DNA of 64,000 nucleotides from Holothuria scabra (GCA_037179385.1 CM074194.1:2559001-2623000), one strand, 5' to 3'. Counted from the first letter of the stretch, positions 36,757 through 48,270 are shown. Program-made: numbers and translations. Notes: generated by a model not told the origin, from the letters alone.

Positions 36757-38250
36757 CCTAGCCCCAATCACTGTTTGAAAGAACTGGAGGGATTATTTTC
36801 AGTTTTCATCAAGCTTTTCAATTTTTCATGACATCAAATACATAATATCTTTAAATGATTTTTGGCTTGTGGTTATCACTGGGGTAACTTTTTTGCTAAA
36901 TTGCCACAATTTAACTCTTTCAATGGTTTTATTTTGTGACAACTGGTTCAAGACCTGTTGTGATGGTCTGTCCTTTCCTGGTATACTTATCCTTTCCCAG
37001 CATTTATCACTTTATAAATATTTTAAAGTATTGCATTGAAAATGACATAAATTTTTATATTTAGGGTCTAAACTGTGTAAAGTTTCCTCTTTTGAAATAA
37101 TGCAATTCTGATCTCTAAATGTTTCATTATGATGGAACCTTTAATTTATCCAGCTGGCGTTCTCTATATGCCATTATGACACTGCTTCATTGATGTAGCT
37201 TGTCCCATTTTAATAGACATTTGTACACAACTCTGGCTATTCATTGCTTTCCTTATGTTACTGCAAGTGGTGATTTGGTGCGGCTTTTTGAATTTGTGCG
37301 AGTGGTCTAATGTTCCCCCATGTTATGTTTTTAATACTTTTGTTCACTATGTTGTCTAGGGGTTGTTCACTGGTATCTTTGTGACGCTAGATGTGCTGTT
37401 ATTTCTGCTGCCATTTTAGCTTTCAAGCTCTCATCATCTGGTTTCCCGATCTGAAACTAAGAGCAAAGGAAACTCCTGCAATGCCTTTCCCAAAGTGATG
37501 CTATGCAAATGTCCATGCAGTGTAAACATATGTATAGCTGGTGTAATGTATTGCTGATGGTGATAGTGGCAAAAATTAAGTAAATATTCAACATTCAGCT
37601 TTCATGAATATATAGGGATCATTGTGTTTAAACATCTGTTGTCATGAGATTTACATATTTGATGTAAAAAGCTTTTAAAATCTAAAAAATTAGTAATTAC
37701 CATAATACATCTCAAAGTCTTTCAAGTATTGACCATTTGACACAGAATTTCAATTTTGTTTTTATCATGCATAAACATGAGTTAATATGCAAATTTGCAA
37801 CATTAACATACAAACTCATCGATCACTATCAGTTTTATCATATTGTTTACCATCATCTTAAGAAAGACACTCATAGCATTGGCATCTTTTGATCTGTTGT
37901 ATAGATTTTGCCTTTGTCTTCTTGAAAAATATTACTTTCGCTCTGTAAGCTGTAAACCATCAGAAAAGAAACTTAAGAGATTAATTATTGCTACAGTAAC
38001 ACTCCACATCATGTGCCCTCAAAACATTAAACATTAATCATGAAAACACACAAAAATATTGTAATAATGGAAATATATCTTTCAGTCAAGTTTTAACTGC
38101 CAAGTATTAACAGCTCTAATTTAGTGGTATGCCACTATACCTTTAGTAAAGATGATTTACTTTTTAAACGAGTGATATATTCTCTAGAGCAGAGAAAATC
38201 TCTGACCTTTACGTCATCTCAAGTTTCTAAATTTTGTGTCTTCTTTGCAG

Positions 38251-38324
38251 CTTGTTGACTTGCATCAAGATGTTGGTATATTAGCTGGGAAAGAAATAAT
38301 TATAGAAAGACGGGTTGTATTCAA
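38251..38324 (+). CDS. RGS12: RGS12/14 exon: end of Ras-binding domain 1
   Basis: 74 bases from acceptor CTTTGCAG to donor GTAAGT, in phase 0 and leaving two bases. It encodes LVDLHQDVGILAGKEIIIER then RVVF, with the split Lys codon finished by the next exon. It supplies the last beta strands of RBD1. The pattern L.LHQD...L...E....KR matches RGS12. Confidence 0.94.
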
Positions 38325-38344
38325 GTAAGTATATGTTTCCCTGA

Positions 38345-38577
38345 TTGCATGTTTGGCCTAACAGTAAGAGCATCCCCCTAGGCTCTCACGCGGAAGGTCC
38401 GGGTTCTATATCCAGGTTGAGTCATAACAAAGACTCTAAAAATGGAACCTACTGCCGTTGTGCATGTTGCTCGGCATAAGCAATGGAGTGGGGAAAACAA
38501 GCCAGTGATCCCCAGCTGGAAAAAAGGCTGGGCTGTAAATCTCTTAAATAACTAACTAACTAACTAACTAACTGATC
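38345..38577 (+). mobile_element. tRNA-derived SINE with AACT tail
   Basis: The 5' part has an A-box-like TGGCCTAACAGTAAGAGC and a B-box-like GGTTCTATATCC at tRNA-like spacing. The body carries CTGCCGTTGTGCATG and GCAATGGAGTGGGGAAAAC, and the 3' end is (AACT)n. Related copies lie at 38590, 40905/51781 and 42573. An intact tRNA gene is unlikely because the stems do not pair. Confidence 0.8.
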
Positions 38578-38589
38578 GCATGTAGTAAT

Positions 38590-38830
38590 CACTCAGCCTT
38601 CCTTTCATGATAGCTGACCAACTGCAGAGTCAGGTAGGTATAGGATCCAACTTCCAGCCAAGAGGTCTGGAGTTGTTTCTTCCCAACTTCATACTGAAGA
38701 CAAAAAATGGAATTGACTGCCGTTGTGCTTGGTACTCAGCATACTGTTAGCAATGGTGTAGGGTAACAAGCCAGTCAGCCAAACACAACTAGAAAAAAAG
38801 GATGTGACTGTCCAAACTTAAACTTAAAAT
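38590..38830 (+). mobile_element. second, diverged tRNA-derived SINE
   Basis: Contains GAGGTCTGGAGTTG, ACTGCCGTTGTGCTTGG, AGCAATGGTGTAGGGTAAC and AAGCCAGTCAGCC in the order of the neighbouring SINE. The tail is decayed. Confidence 0.7.
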
Positions 38831-39242
38831 TGGTTGAAATATGAGCTGTAAAACCGAACTCCATTGGTTGCTGTAAATGATTGCTAAAGTATCTAAGCTG
38901 TAGAGGAGCTTATTTGTTACATGAACAAGTATGTGATGTTGTAGCAGTAATCCAATGGTGAAACTGCAGGAAAATGGTTCTGGAACTTTGCAGCCTTTCT
39001 AACCGATGTCCTGTGTTGATCAAATCTTGCTGTAAGAGTGGTGCCTACTGATAGTTTATTTCCACCTTTGATAAAAAAGTACCCTTTTTTTGTAAGAGGT
39101 GGGAATGTGTGACTGATTGGATACTACAACTTGTAACTTAAAAAAAATAGAATTATAAATGTACCATGTAAGTTTTTTTGTAATATTTGCTCAAAAAGTA
39201 GTCAACTTTTTTTGCAAATTCCTTTTGTTTGACCATTTGCAG

Positions 39243-39366
39243 AATTGAACTACCAAATAAGAGGTTGATTGGAGTGAAGTCAAAGCCAACAAAAAAATTG
39301 ATTGAAGTACTCCGTCCGGTTACCTACAAATATCAACTTCAGTTAGATGCCTTAGTGGTTCACTTG
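39243..39366 (+). CDS. RGS12: RGS12/14 exon: Ras-binding domain 2, first part
   Basis: 124 bases from acceptor TTTGCAG to donor GTGAGT. One base completes Lys, then 41 codons follow, leaving in phase 0. It includes LIGVKSKPTKKLIEVLRPVT and YQLQLDALVVHL. This closely follows the second RBD of RGS12 (GLKAKPTKPVTEVLRPV...Y.L.L..L.V.L), giving strong family identity. The two RBDs follow each other without a linker. Confidence 0.96.
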
Positions 39367-40614
39367 GTGAGTTGAAATATATATGATAAGATAGAATAAT
39401 TGCTCTGCTCAGAATCTGTAGATGACTACACTTGTTAGGACAAGCATAAGCAAGTGTGTTGGTGGTAGTATAGTTAGCAACACACTTCAAGTTAACCATG
39501 TCTTTCCTTGTATTCAGAAGTTTCTGCTGCCCCAGCCAAACTGTTGTAGCTGCAGCCAATCTTCAGTATGTGCAGCCATACATTGTTTTGATACCTGATA
39601 CGATAGCAGGTTTACATTGATTGTGTTATTATAATTCAAATAGGAACAAAACATGGTGGCCAGGGGAGTTGATCCTGGAGGGCAGGAGAGTCAATAGCCA
39701 CTTAAATGAAAATATGGGGGGAAACCTAATGTTTCCCCCTGCCTTCCATACTTCAGACAGATTTAAAAAAAACAAAACAAAATGTAACATTGTGGTATAC
39801 AGATGAGTTTATTTTAATGTGGGCATGTCAGTGTCATTAGGTGAAATAGCCCTTACTATAATCACCTACAACTTAAGTCTTAAACCTGCCCTTTGGACAG
39901 TAAGGCAGGTTTTACTTGTTGTCAGCACCCACAGTTAATAACCACCCACGGGGGCTGTTGGATTTTATCATATTTTAATTTTTTTTTTTTTTTTTGTGGT
40001 TAGAATAGCTATAAATTATAGGTGCAATCATCAAGTAGAACCTGACATGTCACCCAAAATTTGGGTTTTAGACTGTTGGTGGTATTTGATTTGAGAAAGG
40101 GCTTTTCCACGTAATGGTGAGTGTGTATGCATGTGTGTTACTGGTATGTATAGGTGTGTGCTCACATTCATATGAGCGGGTTTGATCGACTGTTGGAAAA
40201 TCTCCCCCCCCCACCCCATCCACAAACCAGATCTACACCCGGGCTGGTGGCCCCAGCTGTTGGGTGAGGTATTTATTTGGATGCTGTAGTGACCATTGTC
40301 AGGGAAAAAACTTCTGACAAAAGAAATATATGTTACCCTAAATAAGTGAGTATTATATCACATGAATTCTTGGTGAGTCTTTAAACTTTTACCATTGTTT
40401 TGTAGAATATTTTCAACAATCTAAAAATTGTAGTAAATGTTACATTTTAAGATTAAGAGTTATTTTTTCTCAGTCATAAGTTTTAGTATGAATGGAAACT
40501 TTAATGACAAATAAGTTGATCTTTAAATCTTCTTCATGTGGGGGAGTTTTGCTCCAGATGTTGTCTGAAGAACTCCGTGAAACCAGAAATACAAAAATAT
40601 TTGTATTTTTACAG
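39367..40614 (+). other. 1.2-kb intron
   Basis: AT-rich with a T-run (39979-39995), a TG-rich patch (40119-40160) and a C-run (40205). No recognised element or exon. Confidence 0.7.
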
Positions 40615-40705
40615 AGTGATTCCCCTATACCATTGGACCTTGAGATAACAGTAGCAGCGCTGGATAATCAGAGGATTATGATTGAGACATTGGAACAATA
40701 CAGTG
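40615..40705 (+). CDS. RGS12: RGS12/14 exon: end of Ras-binding domain 2
   Basis: 91 bases with acceptor TTTTTACAG and donor GTGAGT. It enters in phase 0 and leaves one G. It encodes SDSPIPLDLEITVAALDNQR then IMIETLEQYS. The pattern PLDL...I..LD.QR...E matches the closing strands of RGS12 RBD2. The left-over G joins CT of the exon at 53306, more than 12 kb away, to form Ala. Confidence 0.94.
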
Positions 40706-40904
40706 GTGAGTAAATCTACACTGTCACTCCTTACCCCCATTTACACTTTGTAATCCCCATTTACCCGCAGTACGCCCCTGGCAAGCTTTAAAAGCACAGT
40801 AGTTCTGTGTGACCTCTGACAGAGGTCACCTTGAGAGGTCCTGCTTTCTGCTTGCCTGTCCAAAGGACTGTGACCCAGTCTCTCTGTTGGAAATGGTTAT
40901 ATAC

Positions 40905-41071
40905 CTCTTTCGTAGGTTTAGGACTGACTGCATGGTCAAGTGGTTAGAACATCAGACTTGCAGCCAGGAGGTCTGGAATTTAACTCCTGGTGGGTCATAC
41001 TGCAGATTTTAAGGATAGAATCACTGCCTTTGTGTTAGGTGCTCATCATAACCATTGGAGTAGTTAAAACT
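40905..41071 (+). mobile_element. 5' half of a split tRNA-derived SINE
   Basis: A-box-like TGGTCAAGTGGTTAGAACA and B-box-like GGTCTGGAATTTAACTCC are followed by the SINE body up to TTGGAGTAGTTAAAACTA. The remaining 3' half begins at 51779 (TAGCCAGTG...CACAACTGGAAAAGG). Together they match the contiguous SINE at 38345. Confidence 0.78.
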
Positions 41072-41560
41072 ACCCTTAGATGAAAAGAACACTTATTAAG
41101 TGTTCGGTAAGTGTTCTGTTAGTGTTCAAACACTAAAAATAAGTGTTCTGGGACAATTCTTAGTGTTCTGAGCTTTTGAACACTAGTACTGTTTATCTGG
41201 AACACTTAATGTGGGACTTATGAGCACTAATAAGTGCTCGATGAAATCCAGTAGTGCTTGAAGCTAAAATTAAGTGTTCTGGGACAATCCTTAGTGTTCT
41301 TGCTTTGAACGCTAAGTACTGTTTATTTGGAACACTTAATTTGGGACTTAATGAGCAGCTATTAAGTGCTCATGAAATCCAGTAGTGCATGAGCACTTAA
41401 AATAAGTGTTCTGGGATATATCCCTTGTGTTCTTTGCTTAAATTTAGAACACTTAGAACCTTTTATCTTGAACACAGTATAAGCAGTATAAGTGCTCAAT
41501 AAATCCAGGAGTGTTTGAACCCTAAAATAGGTGTCGGTTCCGGGACAATGTTCTACAGTG
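41072..41560. repeat. left AAGTGTTC-rich terminal repeat
   Basis: Dense AAGTGTTC, AAGTGCTC and GAACACTT words in both orientations. A longer unit recurs two to three times: AAGTGTTCTGGGACAAT, then CTTAGTGTTC, then GGAACACTTAAT, at about 41140, 41270 and 41400. Confidence 0.8.
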
Positions 41561-42572
41561 GCTTTTGAACACCAACCTTTTTTCAGGAATACAGAAATTA
41601 ATCGGTAGTTACTGTATGGGCACTTCTGTTATACTGTAGGTGCATATTCAATATGAGCATCATCTGAAATGCAGACTGAGTTTCAGTTCCAGGAAAATCC
41701 TTCCAAGTGCAAGTATCAAAAACCAGAAATATGCATTGCAGTTTTGATGACATGATGACATTGTAATCTATTCTAAATAAAACCATGGAGATTCTGTCTT
41801 CTCAGTCAAGAGTTAATTAAACATGTTGTAAAAATAAATTTTGTGTTACCAAAGATGATCCTCAGCCTCCTCCAACAGCAGGGTCAACCATCTTGCCACC
41901 ATAACACATCCACTCAAACACAAGAACAATACAAGTTTAGCATGTTAACAAGGTTTCCAAGCTTTGACCTCAAGTGACCCCAGATGACCTTGGACCTCCA
42001 CCACAAAACCATGGCTACCACCTCTTCACCATTACACATCCACATGCCAAATATGAAATCAATCCAATTTTCCTCCACTGAGGGATTCGGTTAACAAAGT
42101 TTTCAGGAATTTGACCCATGGCATGATATCAGATGACCTTTCACCTTCCCCAAAATGATTGGGACCATCTTTTTTTAACCATAACCCATTCACCTACCAA
42201 GTGCGGAATCTATGTAGTTTCCTATCTTATGATACCTTGTTATCTTTTTCTAGTTTTTGTTTCTCCGTGCCCGTTTCTGTGTACGTTAAAAAAAAGATAC
42301 CTTGTTACCAATAATTTAAGACTTTAACCCCTGGTGACCCCAGATGACCTTTGACCTCCACCAAAATTAATTGATACCACATCACCAAAATGCATCCACG
42401 CAATGCAATTCATCCAGATTTCTCATGTTCAGATATGCTGTTAACGAGGTGTCCGGGGTTTAACCCATGGTGACCCCAGTTGACCTTTGACCTCTACAAA
42501 AAATAGACCTCATTGTAATCCATCTACACCAAGTATGAAATCTATCCAATCCAGTTTTCTTTGTGAGAACCT

Positions 42573-42722
42573 AACTGCTGTTGTGATTTATGCTCTGTGT
42601 AAGCAATGGAGTAGGAGAAAGAAGCCAGTGAGCCACAACTGGAAAAAGGCCATGGTCGGCTGGACTTGAACCATAGGTTGGAAACTGGGCTTTATAAATC
42701 TATCTAACTAACTAACTGCACT
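42573..42722 (+). mobile_element. 5'-truncated SINE with AACT tail
   Basis: CTGCTGTTGTGATTTATG, AAGCAATGGAGTAGGAGAAA, AAGCCAGTGAGCC and a (TAAC)n tail match the 3' part of the SINE at 38345. The tRNA-like head is missing. Confidence 0.75.
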
Positions 42723-42839
42723 GAGTGATTTTGTTAAATTAGTGTTCAGAATATAACCCCTGTAGACCTCAGATGACCTTTCACCTTCTCCAAAAATGAT
42801 GAGGACAGTCCTTGGATCATTGCACATATACCAAATATG

Positions 42840-43163
42840 CATTACGTGTGTGGTTCGGTTACCTACCGTTTGGTGTACCCCCGGAAAATAAAACGATATT
42901 CCGGGTGTCACGTGATCAACGAAGACACCAAATCTGCCTTCGCTATCTCCGAAAACACGAAGACACCAAATCTGCCTTCGTTATCTCCGAAAACACTGTT
43001 TTCGGAGATAGCGAAAGCGTATTTGGTGTCTTCGTTGATCACGTGACACCCAGAATAATGAGAAGGCAGATTTGGTGTCTTTGTTGATCACGTGACACCC
43101 GGAATATCGTTTTATTTTCCGGGGGTAGACCAAATGGCAAGTAACCGAGCTGCGCGTGTCATG
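42840..43163. mobile_element. foldback element with CACGTG boxes, copy 2
   Basis: 324 bp with ends CATTACGTGTG and CGCGTGTCATG, and CGGTTAC / GTAACCG inside. The CACGTG-containing arm occurs repeatedly in both orientations, and one module is duplicated relative to copy 1. It is nested in the DR1 array, so it inserted after that array formed. Confidence 0.85.
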
Positions 43164-44279
43164 TGATATCTACAAGTTTCCTACCTTGAGATACTGTTAC
43201 CTTTTTAACAATAATTTGATCTTTCTTTTTGACCCCAGATGACCTTTGAGTTTGAATTCCACCAAAAAGGATCTAGACTACCTTATCACCAAAAATGCAT
43301 TTACTTACCTTATAGTATTAGGGTAATAGCCTAGATATAATTCATCAAAATTTTCTGTCTTCAGATATCCTTTTAACAAGGTTTTGAGAGTTTGACTCTC
43401 ATGACTCCAAATGACATTTGATCTCCACAATAAAAGGTGAGAGACCACCAAAAATCTACCAAAAAGTTAAGGTAGCCTATCTTAGAATATATTATAGGCC
43501 TAGACGGTGACCCTTGCTGTTGCTCCTGCATGCCAAGTTTGATCCTAATATTGCTGAGACACAAACACATGTCAAACAAGTATCCCAGTCCCCAAAATAT
43601 GCAAACACACATAAACAATCACTGCATTACTGCAAATGTTTCTCCTTTCAAGTTTCATTGCATGAGGCCTAACTTAGTAGTAGTAGCCTAGCTTAAAAGT
43701 TAGGCTAGGCCTAACTTAATAGTTCTTGTAAAGAACTTAAGAAGCCGCAATCACAGCGATTTTATTCACTAAACTGTAGCTGCCTGAACGGCAACTTTAG
43801 AATGTGAAGAGGGAAAAGAATGCCATGATACTTTTGGCCCCTAGCTACGGTTATACTAGTGTAATTTAAGTCCCGAGTTTCGCCAAGGCTAGTTAGTGTA
43901 CTCAACGTTAGGTCCATCCCTGGCCTAGGCCTAGCCAAGCTCTAAGGCCCAATTTTAGTGGCAGAAAGATCAAATAAAATTATAAAAGTTTTGCAGACAC
44001 ATCTCAAAAGATTCCCCAAAAGGTAATTGCATTACCATATGTAAGCAACAGGTGTTACTTTCGTTCTTTCTGGCCTCAAAAGTATAAATCCAGAGGCTAC
44101 GTTTTACAGCCAGATATGCTATCCTAACATGCACTGCATATGAGATAAAGAGCCTATACACATACGCATCTCCAAAGAAACTTAGGCCTAGGCCATGACT
44201 TGCGGGATTAGTCTTCCAATTTCACTACTTAAAATGTTCTCAATCGGTACCCAAATGCATGTTGATATGATATCTATTT

Positions 44280-45130
44280 ACCTGGTGGCACGGATCTGCG
44301 GATATTTTTAAAGGTATCGATACCTTTAAAATATCCGTCAAGTGCTACTTATATCGCTCGCAACCTGTGTAACTTCAATGAGCAATGGTACGTTTGTTTT
44401 TTAATTTCAAGTACTGTACGTACGTACGTATCGGTTATTGTTATGATTGGCTATGTATGTGTACGACGTACATTCTCTACATATTACACGCATAGTACAA
44501 TGGATGATGGTTTATGTCAACGACAAATTCTATGCATGTGCGTTCTTTCTAGCGCTTCCACAGTTGGAAAATGGGATCCCAGAATTATCTATAAAATTAC
44601 ATCCATCCCGAATGGTCCAAGGATTCTAGAAAACTATATCTAAAACTTTTAAGCTTGAATCAAATTTTATTTATCAGAAGGCCAAAATTTCTCCAAATCA
44701 TTTAAGATCAATGTTGTTGAGGAAATGCTAAACACTTTCGGTGGAACCATTATGATGTTTATAAGATAGCTTGATGTGTACACCAAACTGGCGAGCTGCC
44801 AAAACTGCTTTTGGCGCGCAACTAACAGGCACAAAAATTATTTACGTAACTGTACGTATGTATTTCATATGGCATGGAGCGACCGTCTGGCCATGTACGT
44901 CTGTACGTAAGCTGCAGACTGCGTGAATTTACGTAGGATATAGATTATAGTGCATGCTATTACTGGACTGCTGTGCTGCGCGCGTGTACGTCTGCGACGT
45001 ACATAATATATCGAGACATCGTATTGTAACAAACTGGATGCCCCTTGCCAGGTAGTATTTACCAAACGGATCGCAACGAATTGTTATCAAAAGGATCAAA
45101 CTTTACAGAAGTCTCTGGCCACAGCGCAGG
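44280..45130 (+). promoter_or_regulatory. CpG-richer candidate promoter region
   Basis: TACGTA, CGCGC, GCGACG and ACGTACG words are much denser here than in the surrounding intron. A palindrome lies at 44300-44336. It ends at an ideal donor, GCGCAG|GTAAGA (45129/45130). This combination looks like a promoter plus first exon of a gene embedded in the intron. No TATA box or start site can be fixed from sequence alone. Confidence 0.35.
44300..44336. repeat. 37-bp near-perfect palindrome centred on ATCGAT
   Basis: AAAGGTATCGATACCTTT is an exact 18-bp palindrome, extended by TTTTTA on the left and TAAAA on the right to GGATAT and ATATCC. It lies just upstream of the promoter-like region. Confidence 0.85.
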
Positions 45131-47364
45131 TAAGAGTCGTGTAATCTTGAATATTGAACCAAATACTTGGGAAAATTTATTCAGTTGTGATTATTTCCTT
45201 TTTGAGAGGTAAATTAAGTTGAAGGTTTTGCCAAGGGCACGGGACTAACGTTAGGCCTCAAAGTAGGCCTAGGCCTAGGCCTAGGCCCTAGGCCTAGCCT
45301 AATTAATTTCCTGGCGTAACGTGAGGCTTAAGGTACATGGCAGTTTTGCGTTAGCCCAGCCTAGGCTAGGCCTAGGCTAGGCCTTGCTAGTAACTTAAAC
45401 CCTAATTCAGCGTAAACTGCTCACTAACGTTATGTACAAATTCAGATCCAAAAGCACAAATTTACAAGTTAAATCTAGCCTAGGCCTAAGTTTGAGTTGA
45501 ATTAGCCAGGCTAGGTAGGCTAACGTTATGTTTTGATTGCAAAGTTTATATTTTGATTTTCCTTTCTGCAAGTAGGCTATCGATCAGCTAGGCCTAGCCT
45601 AGCCCTAACAAGTAACATTAGGCCTTAGTTAGTCAAATGTAACGTTAGGCAAATTATTGTCCTCAGTGAAGGACTATAGGCCTAGGCTAGCCCTAAGTTA
45701 GGGCTAAGCCTAGGTTATATTACTTAGGCCTACTACTTAGTACTATTAGTCCTTGAAAAGGACCATGTTCAACGCTTAAAGGTAAGACCTACTCGGCCGT
45801 ACACAGTCCTTGCCCTTAGCCTATGCCTCCTGAAATTAAGACATTCATGCGCAGGGCTTGGCGCCTAATTCTGCAACGTGCTTCACAGCTTCAAAAATGC
45901 ACCTATAATTAGCATGCTTGCCGTCTTTAACACCACATCTAGGACCTAGGCCTAGGCCTTCAATCTGCTTTGATTTGAACAAACAAGGGGAATAAGTTGG
46001 TGAAATTTGGAATTAAAAATCAACTTTATCACAAAGTAAGTTACACAATCCAAAAATGCCTGTAACTGTAGTGTAAAGCCTGAGTACTGAATTACCCTGG
46101 CTACAGTTTATGATGGCACAGAAGACCTTTGTTTCCACTTTATTAAATGACCTTATTTATAGAAAATTTTGATAAACTAATTAAATTTAGTTAGGCCTAG
46201 TAGTGCTTCTCAACCTTTATGATCCACTTCCCCACTAGGGGAAAATTTTTTCCATTCACCCCTAGGCTTGTACTTTAATTTTAAAACATCAAATTATCAA
46301 AAACTTAAAACTAGAACATTCTAGTTAGGTTTTGTTTCAAACTTAGCCTATATTTAAAGAACACAGGTCACAGATTTTCACATAAGCCAAATAGAGATTT
46401 CAAGACACCGATCAATTCATGCAAATTTTACCCTATTCACAAAATTTCCCCCATTGTGTGTAATTCACCCCATTCCCCAATTTTCCAAATTTCACCCCTG
46501 AACACTGATGTGGAAGTCTGTGTAGGGCCATCATTTCTCAAAACAACAAAATGGCTGCTGCTGACAGAGGTTTCCAAGTAAGTTCTGTAACATTTTGCTT
46601 CAGAAAGTGACCTAAAATTGTATGTTTGCTTATTTTTGTTGGCTGTAAATAAACACAAAACTGATTCGAATTGTTTAAAGATAGCAATGGTAAAATATAG
46701 CTGTTGAATGAGTTATTTATGCTGTGATCAATTTTCCTCTTATGTCCTGAATTTGCAACAGCTATGTATCATCGGTCACAGATTTGCCCCCAAAATTGGC
46801 TAGGCCTATACAAAGGCTAGGGGGCAACTGCGCTACGTCAATCATGCTATTATTTTTAATTTTTACGCCAACTGAAGGCTTGGCCTAGGGTAGGATGTTA
46901 GCTGGCCCTCACATGAAATCCTTCCAGGCTGCCTCCTCATTTCTTTAATGTTACTTTTAAGCTAAGCCTCACAATTGGTTATAACTCATAACTTGTCTTT
47001 GTAAATGTCAGAATTTTTTCTTTGAGGCAACAGCAAGTCCAGACTAGGCCTATACTGCCTAGGCCAGTAGGCCTACAAAAGGCCTATATAGGGTGTATAC
47101 ACTGCCAACACCTATTTGGCCTAATGTAGGCCTATTTCTAATTTCAGACCCTTTTCACTTTGTTTTCTTTATTTTTTATTTTATCTTACATATTTATTTT
47201 TTTAGGGAGGAGGGAGGGGGGAGGAGGCAACACTTCGTTACGCCTGGCATATATGGCATAGTCCTGTCCTTGGCTATAATTATTTCTATGCTTTCCACAG
47301 TTTCATGAAATATTCCCGAAGTCTTAGATCTTTGTTAACTAAGTTTTTCATATATTTTTTTTTG

Positions 47365-47382
47365 GGGGGGGGGGGGGGGGTT
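47365..47382. repeat. G run
   Basis: About seventeen G after an T-rich tract. A similar run is at 49018-49031. Confidence 0.85.
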
Positions 47383-47649
47383 GAAGGTTAAAAAGTTTGT
47401 GTTAATTATAAGCCTATCCCTTCTGTATGGAATTTGTTTAATTAAAACGTTGAATGTTACATGGATGTACTGTAAATTGGTAGCTATGGCAGTACTTTTG
47501 CCTTTGTTGTTAATGTAGCAATTCTCTATGAAATGATTTCAGTAAGGCTGGTACTATATGCACTTGAACTTGTTTACATGTAGCAACAGGCTTTTAGAGT
47601 TGGCATCTTGTAACTCCAGGTGTTTTTTTTTTTCATCGCTATTTTTAAA

Positions 47650-47957
47650 GGGACAGTCCTCTCACCCCAAACTACACTTCTAGTATAGGGTAACAGAAAC
47701 TCTCAATTGGCTCAGCTTTTTGATTGACTGCTAATTCAAACAATGTAGAGTACCAAAACTTATATTACACAGCACAAACTGTTCAGATAGTGTTTTGATT
47801 ATACACATTGAGCTTTCTATATTCACCCTGAAGCAATAAAATGAGATTGTGTCTGGAGGAGGGTGAATTTCAGACAATTGTGGGAGGGGCTTAATTAAGA
47901 AGGTTAGGAGAATTGGTACTGTTTGGGGTGAGAAAATTGGGCCTTTAATTGTGTGAT
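47650..47957. mobile_element. MITE-B copy 4, intact
   Basis: TTAAAGGGACAGTCCTCTCA at the left and GAGAAAATTGGGCCTTTAA at the right, with GTGGGAGGGGCTTAATTAAG and TTGATTGACTGCTAATTCAA inside. It is in the opposite orientation to 4862-5172. Confidence 0.8.
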
Positions 47958-48062
47958 GATGGATATCTCTGTCATCAAAATGTACTGAGTAGTATTACTT
48001 TCTCCCCTGGCATCACTTTAAGTGTGCTTCCAGTGACAGGTCTGGTTAATATAAACAACAGG

Positions 48063-48270
48063 ATTAAAGGGGAACTGCTGTCACCCCATCTTTGAGTAGT
48101 GTAGTATACAGTCCTGTTTTGTGACTGGCTGTTGAGAGTCATGTGTCTGCAATTATCCTCTTCAAATGTAAAGTTCACTACAGTAGAAGTCACTGGTTGA
48201 TTTACCTTGAATATGTAATTCATAAAATATGATGGAAGATGCTTTGTGATTTTTAGCTCTTGAGGTTGTA
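48063..48270. mobile_element. MITE-A copy 5, right end truncated
   Basis: TTAAAGGGGAACTGCTGTC at the left and GTGACTGGCTGTTGAGAGTC and GATTTACCTTGAATATG inside. The right TIR is lost just before an exon-like segment at 48297. Confidence 0.65.

Larger units (their letters stand above)
30521..38250 (+). other. 7.7-kb intron splitting RBD1
   Basis: Holds TIR elements at 31957-32367, 32905-33472, 33662-33771 and 36502-36756, an AAAAT microsatellite (35179-35204), and an open frame of 131 codons at 33742-34137 that starts in the tail of the hairpin MITE. The rest is AT-rich filler in which I see nothing. Confidence 0.7.
38325..39242 (+). other. intron carrying two tRNA-derived SINEs
   Basis: This 0.9-kb intron is largely occupied by SINE sequence (38345-38577 and 38590-38830). 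Beyond that I see only AT-rich spacer. Confidence 0.75.
41945..43440. repeat. degenerate array with DR1 motifs (TGACCTTTGACCT)
   Basis: About seven units contain CCCCAGATGACCTTTGACCTC or variants, with motifs near 41985, 42134, 42345, 42481, 42774, 43240 and 43412. Perfect DR1 occurs at 42345-42357 and 42481-42493. It is the reverse complement of the 145-bp repeat at 9734. It is interrupted by a SINE tail (42573) and the foldback element (42840). Confidence 0.75.
43650..47115. repeat. region saturated with TAGGCCTA words
   Basis: Palindromic AGGCCT / TAGGCCTA words occur dozens of times, with a tandem run near 45264-45298 and clusters at 43680, 45360, 45590, 45690 and 47045. TAACGTTA-type words are mixed in. 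Such words are common in invertebrate deuterostome DNA. I do not know whether they have a function. Confidence 0.7.

Noticed and set aside
38345..38420. Functional tRNA gene
   Set aside because: Same reasoning: a tRNA-like head of a SINE with a simple AACT tail, not an intact tRNA.
40905..41000. Functional tRNA gene
   Set aside because: The A- and B-box-like words are present but the cloverleaf stems do not pair. The body continues into SINE sequence shared with other copies.
45055..45129. Coding first exon of the embedded gene
   Set aside because: The frame that joins the 48297 segment is open here but has no ATG before an upstream stop, so I describe only a promoter-like zone and a donor.
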